In this document: piece by piece, positions 9,676-18,287 of the stretch
Layout of the letters: each line of letters begins with the position of its first letter
Numbering within the stretch: position 1 is the stretch's first letter
The notes under the pieces: model-generated
The model's input: the letters and a program-made list of their open reading frames with translations, nothing else
What the model was told of the DNA's origin: nothing
Databases searched by the model: none
Translations under genes and position numbers: made by a program
Assembly (NCBI GenBank): GCA_963822175.1
Contig: CAWGGJ010000006.1
Span: forward strand, 62,001-126,000
Length of the DNA: 64,000 bases
Direction: 5' to 3'
DNA from: FEB-25 sp963822175
GTDB lineage: Bacteria; Chloroflexota; Anaerolineae; Anaerolineales; UBA4823

Positions 9676-9801
9676 AATTCTCTCCATATTTTGTTGCTGT
9701 GTAAACACCTGCAGTCAAATCGAATCGTTGATACGCATGGATTTATGGGGGATGAATATCAAACGAAACCAAGATTCCAGATCGGGCAAATGACCTTCTG
9801 C

Positions 9802-11190
9802 TTAGCGAATCATCCTGTGCGGAGAAAGCACATTCTCCAGCTCTTCCCGACTGAGATAACCCTTCTCCAATACCACCTCCACCACCGATTTTCCTGTACG
9901 CAGGGCTTCCTCGGCGATCTCACTGGATTTCTCATAGCCTAACAACGGGTTGAGGGCGGTCACCAGCCCAATGCTGTTTTCCACCATTTGCCTGCAATGC
10001 TCACGGTTGGCAGTAATACCCAGGATGCAACGCTGCACCAATGTCCGGCAGGCGCGACCAAGCATATCCAGCGAGGTGAACAGGTTGTAGGCAATGACTG
10101 GTTCCATGGCATTCAGCTCAAGCTGCCCAGCTTCTGCTGCCATGGTCACGGTCAGGTCATTGCCGATCACCTCAAAGGCTACCTGGTTGACCACCTCGGG
10201 GATGATCGGGTTGACCTTGCCAGGCATGATGGAAGAGCCAGGAGCCATGGGCGGGAGGTTGATCTCACCCAGGCCGGCGCGTGGTCCTGAGGAAAGCAGG
10301 CGCAGGTCATTGCTGATCTTGGATAGCTTGACCGCCACACGCTTGAGCACTCCCGATAGCTGAACATAAGCCCCGGCATCCTGGGTTGCCTCGACCAGGT
10401 TGTGGGATTGGATCACGGGGACACCACTCAGCTCCCCCAATTTACGGGTGACCATCTCGGCGTACCTGGGTGGGGCATTCAGCCCGGTCCCGATGGCAGT
10501 AGCCCCCAGGTTGATCTCACGAATCAACGCCTGGGCTTCCCTCACCCGGCAGATATCCTCCGCCACCATCACGCTCCAGGCCTCAAACTCCTGCCCCAGG
10601 GTCATTGGTACTGCATCCTGGAGCTGGGTGCGTCCCATCTTGATCACATCACTAAACTCTTCGCCCTTGGTTGCCAGGGCTTTTTGCAGGCCATCCATCT
10701 CGACCAGCAAGCCATCCAGCTTCATGCTCAAGGTCAGGCGTAATGCAGTAGGGTAGACATCATTGGTTGACTGTGAGAGGTTAACATGGTTGAGTGGGTG
10801 AAGCACATCATAGCGCCCTTTTAGAAAGCCTAGGTGCTCCAATGCCCGGTTGGCGATCACTTCGTTGGCATTCATATTGGTGGAGGTGCCTGCCCCACCC
10901 TGGATAACATCGACCACAAACTCGGAGAGCAGCTCCCCGTGGATAATGTCATCACAAGCATGGGCGATGGCTTGAGCAAGGTCGGCAGGCAGGAGACCAA
11001 GCTCATAATTGGTCAGCGCAGCAGCTTTTTTGATATATGCCAGCGAATAAACCAGCCGTGGATAGTGGGAGATGGGTATCCCGGTAATCTCGAAATTCTC
11101 TACCGCCCGCTGGGTCTGGATGCCATAATAATGCACATCGGGTAATTCACGCTCACCCAACAGGTCATGTTCAAGGCGTGTGTTCTTCAT
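9802..11190 (-). CDS. aspA: Aspartate ammonia-lyase
   Basis: The product converts L-aspartate to fumarate and ammonia in the cytoplasm. It is about 462 residues, close to the usual length. Family landmarks are the N-terminal RLEHDLLGERELP and YYGIQTQRAVENF, the QGGAGTSTNMNANEVIANRA segment, NLSQSTNDVYPTALRL, GRTQLQDAVPMTLGQEF and the superfamily signature GSSIMPGKVNPIIPEVVNQV with its catalytic serine loop. Specific wording around NLGATAIGTGLN and EINLPPMAPGSS favours aspartase over class II fumarase. ATG 11190 is chosen because AAGGAG lies just upstream; a TTG 27 bases earlier lacks one. It pairs metabolically with glnA and asnA in this window. Confidence 0.9.
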   Translation of the reverse strand: MKNTRLEHDLLGERELPDVHYYGIQTQRAVENFEITGIPISHYPRLVYSLAYIKKAAALTNYELGLLPADLAQAIAHACDDIIHGELLSEFVVDVIQGGAGTSTNMNANEVIANRALEHLGFLKGRYDVLHPLNHVNLSQSTNDVYPTALRLTLSMKLDGLLVEMDGLQKALATKGEEFSDVIKMGRTQLQDAVPMTLGQEFEAWSVMVAEDICRVREAQALIREINLGATAIGTGLNAPPRYAEMVTRKLGELSGVPVIQSHNLVEATQDAGAYVQLSGVLKRVAVKLSKISNDLRLLSSGPRAGLGEINLPPMAPGSSIMPGKVNPIIPEVVNQVAFEVIGNDLTVTMAAEAGQLELNAMEPVIAYNLFTSLDMLGRACRTLVQRCILGITANREHCRQMVENSIGLVTALNPLLGYEKSSEIAEEALRTGKSVVEVVLEKGYLSREELENVLSPHRMIR

Positions 11191-11207
11191 CTTATATAAC
11201 TCCTTAT

Positions 11208-12161
11208 TTATGGGCAATCGAATGAGAAAATCTTCAGGAGTTGATCGACCTGCACTGCCAGGTACTTGCCGTCAAACGACCAATCTGTCTCCGTTGCTGT
11301 ACCATAGGTGCCAATATCCAATGGATACAGGCTGCCGGTATTAACATCAATGATCCAGACATAGCCATTGTCATCAATATATGCAATTTGTTTTTCATCC
11401 GGAGACCAATTAAGCTGCCCAACCAGGTCAGCATAGGCCAGCGGAATGTTGACTGGATGGTTGGTAGTCACAGCCCAAAGGTTATCAATTCTCCCGATTG
11501 GGTCACCGGTTGGCGAGGTGAGACCAGACAGTACCCCAATATCCACCCCTTGCAGGCAGTCGATGCCACAGGAGGTAAAGACCCTCAGGCGGCCTTCATC
11601 CAGCCACTCCAAAACGGCCTTCTGACTGGCATAACTATCTGTGCGGGCTGCCTCACCCGGAAAGAAATCCCTCGAAGCACGCCCGTCAGGATAGGCAAGC
11701 CCGATGGTATATGAATTATCACTCCGCCGTAGGCCAAGGAAGGCAATGAAGGTCGCTTGAGGTGACCAGGACAATTCGCCGGCCACCTGGGTCGCCAGGC
11801 GTTCAGGGGTGTCAAACAACGGTGCTGTGAGCAGGGTCAACTCCCCCACATTCCAGCTTGAACCCTGGGTGGAGGCAATATACGCCAGGGTGTCGTTGGT
11901 CGGAGACCAGGCAATCAGGTCTCCCTGGGGCTGATAGACGCGGATCATGGCATGTTCAGCCACCAGGCATGCTTGAGGCGGGATGACCTGTAAACCCGGG
12001 ATGCTGGAGGTGGGTGCGGGGGTAGGGGTGGCATCTGCAGGTGATCCACCCAGGATGCTGCAGGCTGAGATTGACAGGAGAAAAAAGGTCAATATCCCCG
12101 CGATCTTGAGGATGGTTATTGAACGTGATCGAAGCATTCTACCCAAAATTATAACCTTCAA
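11208..12161 (-). CDS. Lipoprotein with WD40/PD40-like beta-propeller repeats
   Basis: The product is about 310 residues. It has a hydrophobic leader (ITILKIAGILTFFLLSISAC) with lipobox SISAC, then a Pro/Thr-rich spacer (ATPTPAPTSS). The body contains PD40-type strands: LIAWSPTNDTLAYIAS, ELSWSPQATFIAFLG, QLNWSPDEKQIAYIDD and ETDWSFDGKYLAVQV, which predicts an extracellular beta-propeller tethered to the membrane. An ATG at 12137 is an alternative to the TTG at 12161; neither has a clear SD. The function is unknown. The gene sits 17 bases upstream of aspA on the same strand and may be cotranscribed with it. Confidence 0.75.
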   Translation of the reverse strand: MKVIILGRMLRSRSITILKIAGILTFFLLSISACSILGGSPADATPTPAPTSSIPGLQVIPPQACLVAEHAMIRVYQPQGDLIAWSPTNDTLAYIASTQGSSWNVGELTLLTAPLFDTPERLATQVAGELSWSPQATFIAFLGLRRSDNSYTIGLAYPDGRASRDFFPGEAARTDSYASQKAVLEWLDEGRLRVFTSCGIDCLQGVDIGVLSGLTSPTGDPIGRIDNLWAVTTNHPVNIPLAYADLVGQLNWSPDEKQIAYIDDNGYVWIIDVNTGSLYPLDIGTYGTATETDWSFDGKYLAVQVDQLLKIFSFDCP

Positions 12162-12361
12162 ATAAAATCGATGTAGTGCTGATCGGCATTCATTTGGATG
12201 ATACCAATAGATTATGAGAAAGCAAGAAAGTAGGTTGGGGTACGACCATCCGAAGGATAGATCACCTATCGGATGTTAAATATCATGCATTTTGTGTCAT
12301 CGTGCCGACAGAATAATGCTCAGTGATCGATGGATAGTTATTTCGTAATCCCTTACCGATC

Positions 12362-12393
12362 TTTAAAACAAAGACCTGCCTTGCGGCAGGTCT
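12362..12393 (-). terminator. Rho-independent terminator of the cold-shock gene
   Basis: On the minus strand a 9-bp perfect stem (AGACCTGCC / GGCAGGTCT, 12372-12380 with 12385-12393) has a 4-base loop and is followed by TTTGTTTTAAA. It begins about 22 bases after the cold-shock stop codon. Confidence 0.85.
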
Positions 12394-12415
12394 GAGTGAC
12401 TTAGTGAAATGTTAA

Positions 12416-12625
12416 TTACATTGGGATGACGTTGGCAGCCTGCAGACCCTTGGGGCCCTTCTCGATGGAGAACTCCACCTTCTGGCCTTCCTGCAGTGTG
12501 CGGTAACCGTCGGACTGGATAGCAGAGAAGTGGACGAATACGTCCGCTCCATCAGGCTGGGACAAAAATCCATAACCCTTGCTCCCGTTGAACCATTTGA
12601 CTGTGCCGATAATTCTTTCAGACAT
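12416..12625 (-). CDS. Cold-shock protein (CspA family)
   Basis: This 69-residue single cold-shock domain protein is the canonical length. It binds single-stranded RNA/DNA through RNP1 (SKGYGFLSQ) and RNP2 (DVFVHFSAI). The C-terminus (QKVEFSIEKGPKGLQAANV) is standard. An excellent SD (CGGAGGT) precedes ATG. It is monocistronic: its own promoter and about 140-nt leader lie upstream and a strong terminator downstream. The long leader is typical for temperature-regulated csp mRNAs. Confidence 0.97.
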   Translation of the reverse strand: MSERIIGTVKWFNGSKGYGFLSQPDGADVFVHFSAIQSDGYRTLQEGQKVEFSIEKGPKGLQAANVIPM

Positions 12626-12803
12626 TGAATTTACCTCCGTAAGGTATGAAAAAAGATATGTGGTGCGCCTTCAAATCCATCGGAGCAGTCAAAATAAAAC
12701 AGCCCAAGGAACTAGCCTTGGACCGTCTTCTTTCTACTTCCAACGAGAACTTTCTGGCATTCCTACAGCCTTCAATACTACCAGTGAATCACTAATCCGT
12801 CAA
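12626..12803 (-). promoter_or_regulatory. Promoter and structured 5' leader of the cold-shock gene
   Basis: On the minus strand, TTGACG (12803-12798), a 17-bp spacer and TAGTAT (12780-12775) form a good sigma-70-like promoter. The predicted transcript has a leader of about 140 nt before ATG 12625. Inside it, CCAAGG (12721-12716) pairs with CCTTGG (12709-12704) and is followed by GCTGTTTTATTTT, so it looks like an attenuator. The hairpin could instead be the late terminator of the upstream alanyl-tRNA editing gene. The 12804-12954 stretch holds nothing else recognisable. Confidence 0.6.
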
Positions 12804-12954
12804 GTATTTTTGGAGATAGCTATTTGAGAGGAAATAAATACCAATTCACCCGGTGATCAGCCAGCCATATGAGTGTGTACTGCCCATTTTTAACATGATG
12901 TTACCACTAGAGACAACCATGCACTCACAACCAAAAAAAAATGACTGAGTTGAA

Positions 12955-14154
12955 TTAATCCAGGGAAATCTGCTGCAGGAAGGCGCGGAACTGTTCATCG
13001 GATGCCACTCCACCTCCCTGGGCAAGTCTGGCATCCCCTCCACCCCGCCCATTGACCTGTACCAGCTGCCGGGTGAGCAACTGGCGAGCATCTTTTCCAC
13101 TGGCTTCACCGCAGGTGACCAGCAGAGTAACCTTTTGCCCATCGAAATTTGCAAGGTAACTGACCAGGTCCGGGATATGCTTGAGCTCCTCTGCCAGCAT
13201 GCGCAGCTCGCCCACCGGGCGTTGGGAAAAACTCGCCCTGACCAACCTGAGTGATCCTCGTTGTTCAGCACGGCCAGCCAGTGCAGCTGCTTCATGTTTT
13301 ATATTTTCCAGGCGAAGCAGCTGTATTTCCTTTTGGAGTGCATTCAGCTGATCTGCCTGTTTCTTGATCATATCCGGTATATCCTGCCAACCCATGCTCA
13401 TCTGGTTACCCAGGCTGCTCAGCGAATCGTACATCTGTTGGAAAACCTGTAGCGCCTGCAATCCTGCCATGAAGTAAACCCGGATGCGGTCATTCTGACG
13501 TTCCGCTTTGAGCACCTTGAGCAGGCCGATGCTGCCCGTGCGCTGAACATGGGTGCCGCCACAGGGTGAATAATCGTAGCCATCGATCTCAACGATGCGG
13601 ATGTTTTCAGTCACCTTGGGAGGCCGCCGCAAAGGGATGGAAACCAGCTCTTCAGGTGTAATAAAGTAGGTTTTCACCAGCCTGTTTTCATAGATCAACT
13701 GGTTGGCGAGCAGCTCAGATTTTTCCAGGTCAGGCTTGCTGATGTTCGCAGCCAGGATATCCAAGGTTGAGGGGGTATACCCATTGATATTGGCAGATAC
13801 GGTCTCGCTACCCGTCTGCTGCAGGATACACTGGGTGAGCAGGTGTTGGGCGGTATGATGCTGCATGTGGCGTAACCGTCTTTCTGCATCGATTTTTACC
13901 TTCACTGCGCCAGGTTCAACCACGCCTTCCACCACATGCACCAAACGTGCGGTTTCTTCATCTTTATAGACATCGACTACCCTGGCAGAGCCGATCTCTC
14001 CTGTGTCGTGTTCCTGACCACCCCCGGTGGGGTAAAAGTAGGATCGGTCGAGCACCACCCCTATACGACCATCCGGCAGGGTGAGGATTTCCGTCACCGT
14101 GGTTTCAAATTCCAATTTGTCGGGGTCTTGCTGGTATAAAAGCTGAGAATTCAT
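12955..14154 (-). CDS. Alanyl-tRNA editing protein, long AlaX type (AlaX-L, with DHHA1 domain)
   Basis: This 399-residue stand-alone homologue of the AlaRS editing and C-Ala regions hydrolyses mischarged Ser- or Gly-tRNA(Ala). N-terminal beta-barrel: LDRSYFYPTGGGQEHDTG. Zinc-site motifs of the editing core: MQHHTAQHLL (two His) and YSPCGGTHVQRTG (Cys, His). A coiled coil follows (about residues 235-270, QADQLNALQKEIQLLRLENI), then a DHHA1 domain ending with VNGRGGGDARLAQGGG. Order and length match AlaX-L proteins. It is downstream of glnA on the same strand but separated by a terminator-like hairpin. Confidence 0.9.
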   Translation of the reverse strand: MNSQLLYQQDPDKLEFETTVTEILTLPDGRIGVVLDRSYFYPTGGGQEHDTGEIGSARVVDVYKDEETARLVHVVEGVVEPGAVKVKIDAERRLRHMQHHTAQHLLTQCILQQTGSETVSANINGYTPSTLDILAANISKPDLEKSELLANQLIYENRLVKTYFITPEELVSIPLRRPPKVTENIRIVEIDGYDYSPCGGTHVQRTGSIGLLKVLKAERQNDRIRVYFMAGLQALQVFQQMYDSLSSLGNQMSMGWQDIPDMIKKQADQLNALQKEIQLLRLENIKHEAAALAGRAEQRGSLRLVRASFSQRPVGELRMLAEELKHIPDLVSYLANFDGQKVTLLVTCGEASGKDARQLLTRQLVQVNGRGGGDARLAQGGGVASDEQFRAFLQQISLD

Positions 14155-14193
14155 GCGACAGATTATAACGTATGCAAACTATTAAATTAATAT

Positions 14194-14220
14194 CCCAGCC
14201 AGGTAAACCGCCTGGCTGGG
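14194..14220 (-). terminator. Hairpin between glnA and the alanyl-tRNA editing gene
   Basis: A perfect 10-bp GC-rich stem (CCCAGCCAGG / CCTGGCTGGG) with a 7-base loop lies about 35 bases after the glnA stop. On the minus strand it is followed by an A/T-rich stretch (ATATTAATTTAATAG) without a pure T run. It probably acts as the glnA terminator. Confidence 0.6.
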
Positions 14221-14254
14221 AGAAAAGGAACAAAAGTCAACCGGTGAGTATCAG

Positions 14255-15676
14255 CTACACGTCAAAATACAGGCTCATCTCATAGGGATGCGGGCGGTTA
14301 CGCACCTGGTAGTATTCCTGGTTACGCTTGAAATCCACCCACTGGTTGATCATCAGCTCGCTGAAGACATCCCCGGCAAGCAGAAAATCATGGTCCTGCT
14401 CAATGGCGATCAAGGCCGCATTGAGAGAGTCGGGGAGACTCTTAATACCGGCGCGTTGTGCATCACTCCAGGCAAAGACGTTGGCATCGATGGGTCCAAA
14501 TCCAGCTTTTGTCGGGTCAATCTTCTTCTGGATGCCATCCAACCCTGCCAATAATTGGGCAGACAAAGCCAGGTAGACATTGCAGGTGGCATCCGGTGGG
14601 CGGAATTCCATGCGAGCAGCCTCAGGCTGGGTGGCGTACTTGGGAATGCGTACCGCCGCACTGCGGTTGCCCAGTGAGAAAAAGGCATTCACGGGAGCTT
14701 CATATCCTGGAACAAGTCGGCTATACGAATTAGTGCTGGGGTTGGTCAGGGCCAGTAATGCTGGTCCATGGGTGAGCAGCCCACCGATGTAATACAGTGC
14801 GGTCGGGCTCAGGCAGCCGTATCCATCCGGGTCGTAGAATACATTTTTTCCGTCCTTGAACAGATGCTGGTGAAAGTGCATCCCCGAACCTGCCTCCCCA
14901 TACAAGGGCTTGGGCATGAAGGTGACCGTCTTGCCGTGCGCATGGGCGGTCATCTTGGTGGCGTACTTGATGATCATGGTGGCATCACCTGCCGGCAGCA
15001 ACCCCAGCATGGGAATCTCAATCTCCGACTGACCCGGTCCCCCCACCTCATGGTGGTGGTATTTTACCGGCACACCCATGTCCTGCAGGTGCAGGCTCAT
15101 TTCAGTTCGCAGGTTGAAGAATTGATCCTTGGGAGGGATGGCATGGTATCCGCCATGCGCCGGGATATAGTGACCGTGGCCGCTTTGAAGGCTGGTCCAA
15201 TCAGCTTCCTGGCAATCCACCCGGTAGCTGGCGCAGTTGACCCCGTATTCATAGGAGACGCTATCGAAGATATAGAATTCGAACTCCGGTCCCCAGCGAC
15301 TCTCATCGGCGATACCGGTCGAGCGCAGGTACTCCTCGGCGCGGATGGCAATATTGCGGGGATCATTGGTAAAAACCAAATGGGTATCGGCTTCCAATGT
15401 AGTACAGATGAAGCTTAGTGTGGGGACTTCCCAGAAAGGGTCACGCATGCCCGTTGATAGATCCGGCACCAGCACCATATCTCCGGCTTTCACGCTCTTC
15501 AAGCCCACTGCTGAGCCGTCAAAGCCGATGCCGGTTTCGATCAGCTGTGGGGAGAACTGGCTGGCAGGCACGGTCAGGTGATGCCAGCGTCCCCACAGGT
15601 CGGTGAATTTGAGGTCAACCATCAGGATGTTGTGTTCATCCAGGTAGTGCCTAGCCTGTTCAAAGGTCTGGAACAT
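14255..15676 (-). CDS. glnA: Glutamine synthetase type I
   Basis: This is a 473-residue GSI enzyme that makes glutamine from glutamate, ammonia and ATP. Landmarks are DLKFTDLWGRWHHLTVP and GFDGSAVGLKSV near the N-terminus, the metal/substrate motifs GPEFEFYIFD, VKYHHHEVGGPGQSEIEI and GSGMHFHQHLF, and the ATP segment RNRSAAVRIPKY then RMEFRPPDATCNVYLA. Length fits the GSI-beta group. However, the usual adenylylation motif (N-L-Y-D-L-P) reads N-V-F-A-W-S, so the target tyrosine is phenylalanine and adenylylation control is probably absent. ATG 15676 has GAGGAGAGG upstream. Confidence 0.95.
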   Translation of the reverse strand: MFQTFEQARHYLDEHNILMVDLKFTDLWGRWHHLTVPASQFSPQLIETGIGFDGSAVGLKSVKAGDMVLVPDLSTGMRDPFWEVPTLSFICTTLEADTHLVFTNDPRNIAIRAEEYLRSTGIADESRWGPEFEFYIFDSVSYEYGVNCASYRVDCQEADWTSLQSGHGHYIPAHGGYHAIPPKDQFFNLRTEMSLHLQDMGVPVKYHHHEVGGPGQSEIEIPMLGLLPAGDATMIIKYATKMTAHAHGKTVTFMPKPLYGEAGSGMHFHQHLFKDGKNVFYDPDGYGCLSPTALYYIGGLLTHGPALLALTNPSTNSYSRLVPGYEAPVNAFFSLGNRSAAVRIPKYATQPEAARMEFRPPDATCNVYLALSAQLLAGLDGIQKKIDPTKAGFGPIDANVFAWSDAQRAGIKSLPDSLNAALIAIEQDHDFLLAGDVFSELMINQWVDFKRNQEYYQVRNRPHPYEMSLYFDV

Positions 15677-15756
15677 CGCAACCTCTCCTCATTCTATGGA
15701 TAATAAGCAGTCACACTGCATAGTTTAAGCTTTGTCCTTCCCTACGCCTCGGTGCT

Positions 15757-16410
15757 TTATTCCGCCACCTTTGTCCCACAGTCCGGGCAAAATTTGGTGC
15801 CTGGTTGTAGCTTGACACCGCAGTTGGTGCAGTGCTGTTCACTCTCTATCTTAGCCCCACAATCCGGGCAGAACTTCACCTTGCCTGCCAGTGGTTTGCC
15901 GCAGCTCGGGCAGGTGGCACGTACACCTTCACGCCATTCCTTCTCCTTGAGCATGGCCAGGTCCTCCTCTGCCACCTTGGAATGAGCCCAGATCTCCTCG
16001 GTGGTGCGGCTGGCCTGGGCAGCTGCCATTTCCACCCCCAGGTCGGGGGCGCACTGCTTGCACAAACCACGCTTCTCATTCCAACAGGTTTTCTTACACA
16101 CCCAGCTGGTGCAGCGCGGGCACTGGATGAAATCCGGCTTGATCTCCTCCACCGCCTTCAAAAAGGCATCATCGTGCGCTTTCTCCCAGGAGGCCGAGCG
16201 CATACTCTCACCGGCATTGGAAAGGCTGTTAAATAAACCACCGAAGATATTGCTGGCGGTGTTCAAGGCGGTTGACGCGGTGCCCAATACCGAGCCCTGA
16301 AAGCGCGTACGGTAGCCAGTGCCACAGCGATCACATTGGAACTCGAATTGAAACCCCTGGTTGGTGCTCAAATCTGAATAATTACGGGTGAACTCAATTC
16401 TCTCACTCAT
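15757..16410 (-). CDS. Zinc-ribbon protein with multiple CxxC knuckles
   Basis: From ATG 16410 (GGAG at proper distance) the protein has about 217 residues. CxxC pairs recur: CDRCGTG near the N-terminus, CPRCTSWVCKKTC and CKQCAPD in the middle, and a double zinc ribbon at the C-terminus (CPSCGKPL / FCPDCGAK and CTNCGVKL / FCPDCGTK). A glycine/serine/alanine-rich low-complexity segment (GTASTALNTASNIFGGLFNS) could contact membrane or partners. No enzyme domain is visible. The function is unknown; similar ribbons often mark adaptor or scaffold proteins. Confidence 0.75.
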   Translation of the reverse strand: MSERIEFTRNYSDLSTNQGFQFEFQCDRCGTGYRTRFQGSVLGTASTALNTASNIFGGLFNSLSNAGESMRSASWEKAHDDAFLKAVEEIKPDFIQCPRCTSWVCKKTCWNEKRGLCKQCAPDLGVEMAAAQASRTTEEIWAHSKVAEEDLAMLKEKEWREGVRATCPSCGKPLAGKVKFCPDCGAKIESEQHCTNCGVKLQPGTKFCPDCGTKVAE

Positions 16411-16497
16411 GATTTTATTCTCCAATAAATAATATATAGCAATCTCAAGATTATAGCATTGGCAGGTTACAGTACCAATTGTCTATTGGATCCAGGT

Positions 16498-16989
16498 TTA
16501 TTCAGTTTTTACGGTTGGTGGCTTTGGCCTGGTCTGAACAACCGGACCAGAATTTTTCATCGGCGACTCGTTGAATCTTTCCAGCCAGGTTTCCGGTGCC
16601 AGGAGGGGCCGGAAACTCGCATATTTCAAATACAGATCATGGGCATCGCGTGTGTTGAGCAGGATGCGGCGCAATCCCTTGACATCAGGGTGCTTCATCA
16701 TGCATTCAACCAGCCATTTGCCCAAACCCAGGCTGCGATGAGACTGCAGGACGAACATATCGCAGATCCAGCCAACCGTGGCGCCATCAGTCACGATGCG
16801 CGCAAAGCCCACCTGCACCCCCGCATCGTAAACCCCAAAGCAGATAGAATTTTCGATCGATTTACGCACGATGCTCATCGGGCGACCGATCGCCCAGTGT
16901 GCCGTGGTATAAAGGAAGTGGTGGATCATGCCAACGTCCAGTTTGGATTTATCAGTACTGATAGTATATTGTTCTTTCTGCCACTCCAT
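16498..16989 (-). CDS. GNAT-family N-acetyltransferase
   Basis: This 163-residue protein has the GNAT core: strand ICFGVYDAGVQVGFARIVTD, strand WICDMFVLQSHRS, and the acetyl-CoA pyrophosphate loop S-L-G-L-G-K (a variant of R/QxxGxG/A). LNTRDAHDLYLKYASF is motif B. The C-terminal 25 residues are proline-rich and probably flexible. The substrate cannot be told. The start has GAGGAAC upstream. It stands alone between the zinc-ribbon gene and the papain-like gene. Confidence 0.8.
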   Translation of the reverse strand: MEWQKEQYTISTDKSKLDVGMIHHFLYTTAHWAIGRPMSIVRKSIENSICFGVYDAGVQVGFARIVTDGATVGWICDMFVLQSHRSLGLGKWLVECMMKHPDVKGLRRILLNTRDAHDLYLKYASFRPLLAPETWLERFNESPMKNSGPVVQTRPKPPTVKTE

Positions 16990-17115
16990 AGGTTCCTCTT
17001 CGGTTGTTAAGTGATGGTATGTGATGTGAAAAGTATACTGTAAAATTCTTCAGCATAGGAGATGTGACGTCAGTCCTGTGATAATGATGATCTCCCGGGG
17101 TAACCAATTATCTTG

Positions 17116-18204
17116 CTAAATCCCCTTGGGGGGCTTTTCTGGCGAATAGGGCATGATAAAGTAACCGCGCACATGGTGGTAGAATTCACCACCCACCAGC
17201 TGGGCGGATTTCAATCCCATTACCACCTGGGGTCCTGAAGGAGAAGTCACCTCCGCCACCACAACCGGCTGGGATTGGATGACCACATCATCGCGACCGG
17301 GCAGGTTGGGGTCGTAGACCTGCAGGGTAATCTCGCCAGCAGCGTTTTCCTGGCAGGCATAGACAAGCACCTGGTGATTGTTGAAGATCAACCTGGAAAG
17401 CTCCCTTAGCGAGCTGGCATGTTCGTAGATCAGCGCCAGGACCACCAGGTTCCTGTCAGCCAGTTTTCGGCGGATGGAGGCCAGCTCAACCATAGTACGT
17501 ACTTGTGTCCCCAGCAGGGTATCCTCGGGCATGGTGGTCCATTGAGCAACCTTCACCATTTCCTTGCCAGCTCCACCCAGCGAGTCGATCTGCCGTCGAA
17601 ACAGGTAACGCTGAAGTCGTGTCCCCCTGTGGGGCACAGCTTCTTTTTGTGGAACAACCCTGCCAGCCAGGGCATAATCATAGGCAGCAGCGCACATTCC
17701 TCCACACAGACCATATTTTGGGGCAACCTTCCTTGGTGTAAGGAAGTCAGGCATGGAAAAGGGTAAAAAGTATCCGGGGAAGCGATTAATAAACCTGAAT
17801 CCGTTCATAGAAGGGATGAATTCCAAGGGGGGATTCTCAGGCAGGTGGAATTTCGTTTTAAATATGCTCATCGGTGCGTTGTAATGGCGAGCAAGACCAT
17901 TAAAGGTATAATCGAATTGCAGATAGGGGAGATACACATCTCCCAGGTCTGGTACTTTCAGACCTGAACCAGGTGTATCGAAGGGCTGGCTGGGTATGCC
18001 GGGTGCGTGGATGGTGAGATAATCCAGGTAGCGCAATGGCTCGTAGATGAGGTTAAAATGACCATCTTCGTCGGAAAGACCTGGTGTTATGGTAAGGTCA
18101 TCATCCAGCTTACCCGAGGCATCCTTATCGAAGATACGCACAACCACGTTCGAAATAGGATCACCATTGGCATAATGCACACTGCCTGAGAATTTAAGCT
18201 TCAT
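17116..18204 (-). CDS. Transthyretin-like domain fused to a papain/C39-like cysteine fold
   Basis: The protein has about 362 residues from the chosen ATG (an upstream in-frame start at 18267 would crowd the divergent ABC gene). Residues 1-75 look like a transthyretin/carboxypeptidase-regulatory-like sandwich: FSGSVHYANGDPISNVVVRI then GLSDEDGHFNLIYE. The second half carries YGLCGGMCAAAYDYALAG, which resembles the helix start of papain-like folds with Cys as nucleophile. It is followed by NNHQVLVYAC (possible catalytic His) and ITLQVYDPNLPGRDD (possible Asp/Asn). A cysteine peptidase or transglutaminase-like role is inferred. No signal peptide is visible. Confidence 0.55.
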   Translation of the reverse strand: MKLKFSGSVHYANGDPISNVVVRIFDKDASGKLDDDLTITPGLSDEDGHFNLIYEPLRYLDYLTIHAPGIPSQPFDTPGSGLKVPDLGDVYLPYLQFDYTFNGLARHYNAPMSIFKTKFHLPENPPLEFIPSMNGFRFINRFPGYFLPFSMPDFLTPRKVAPKYGLCGGMCAAAYDYALAGRVVPQKEAVPHRGTRLQRYLFRRQIDSLGGAGKEMVKVAQWTTMPEDTLLGTQVRTMVELASIRRKLADRNLVVLALIYEHASSLRELSRLIFNNHQVLVYACQENAAGEITLQVYDPNLPGRDDVVIQSQPVVVAEVTSPSGPQVVMGLKSAQLVGGEFYHHVRGYFIMPYSPEKPPKGI

Positions 18205-18287
18205 GATATCAACCGTACCGTGATTATAGCAAATACATGGCACAGAAAAATATCCATTTTTAATCATCCCCCAACGTAGGACTTTTC

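Noticed and set aside
14768..15418. A 216-codon open frame on the plus strand opposite glnA
   Set aside because: It lies fully antisense to a well-conserved gene, has no recognised motif and follows the codon pattern of glnA's shadow frame.
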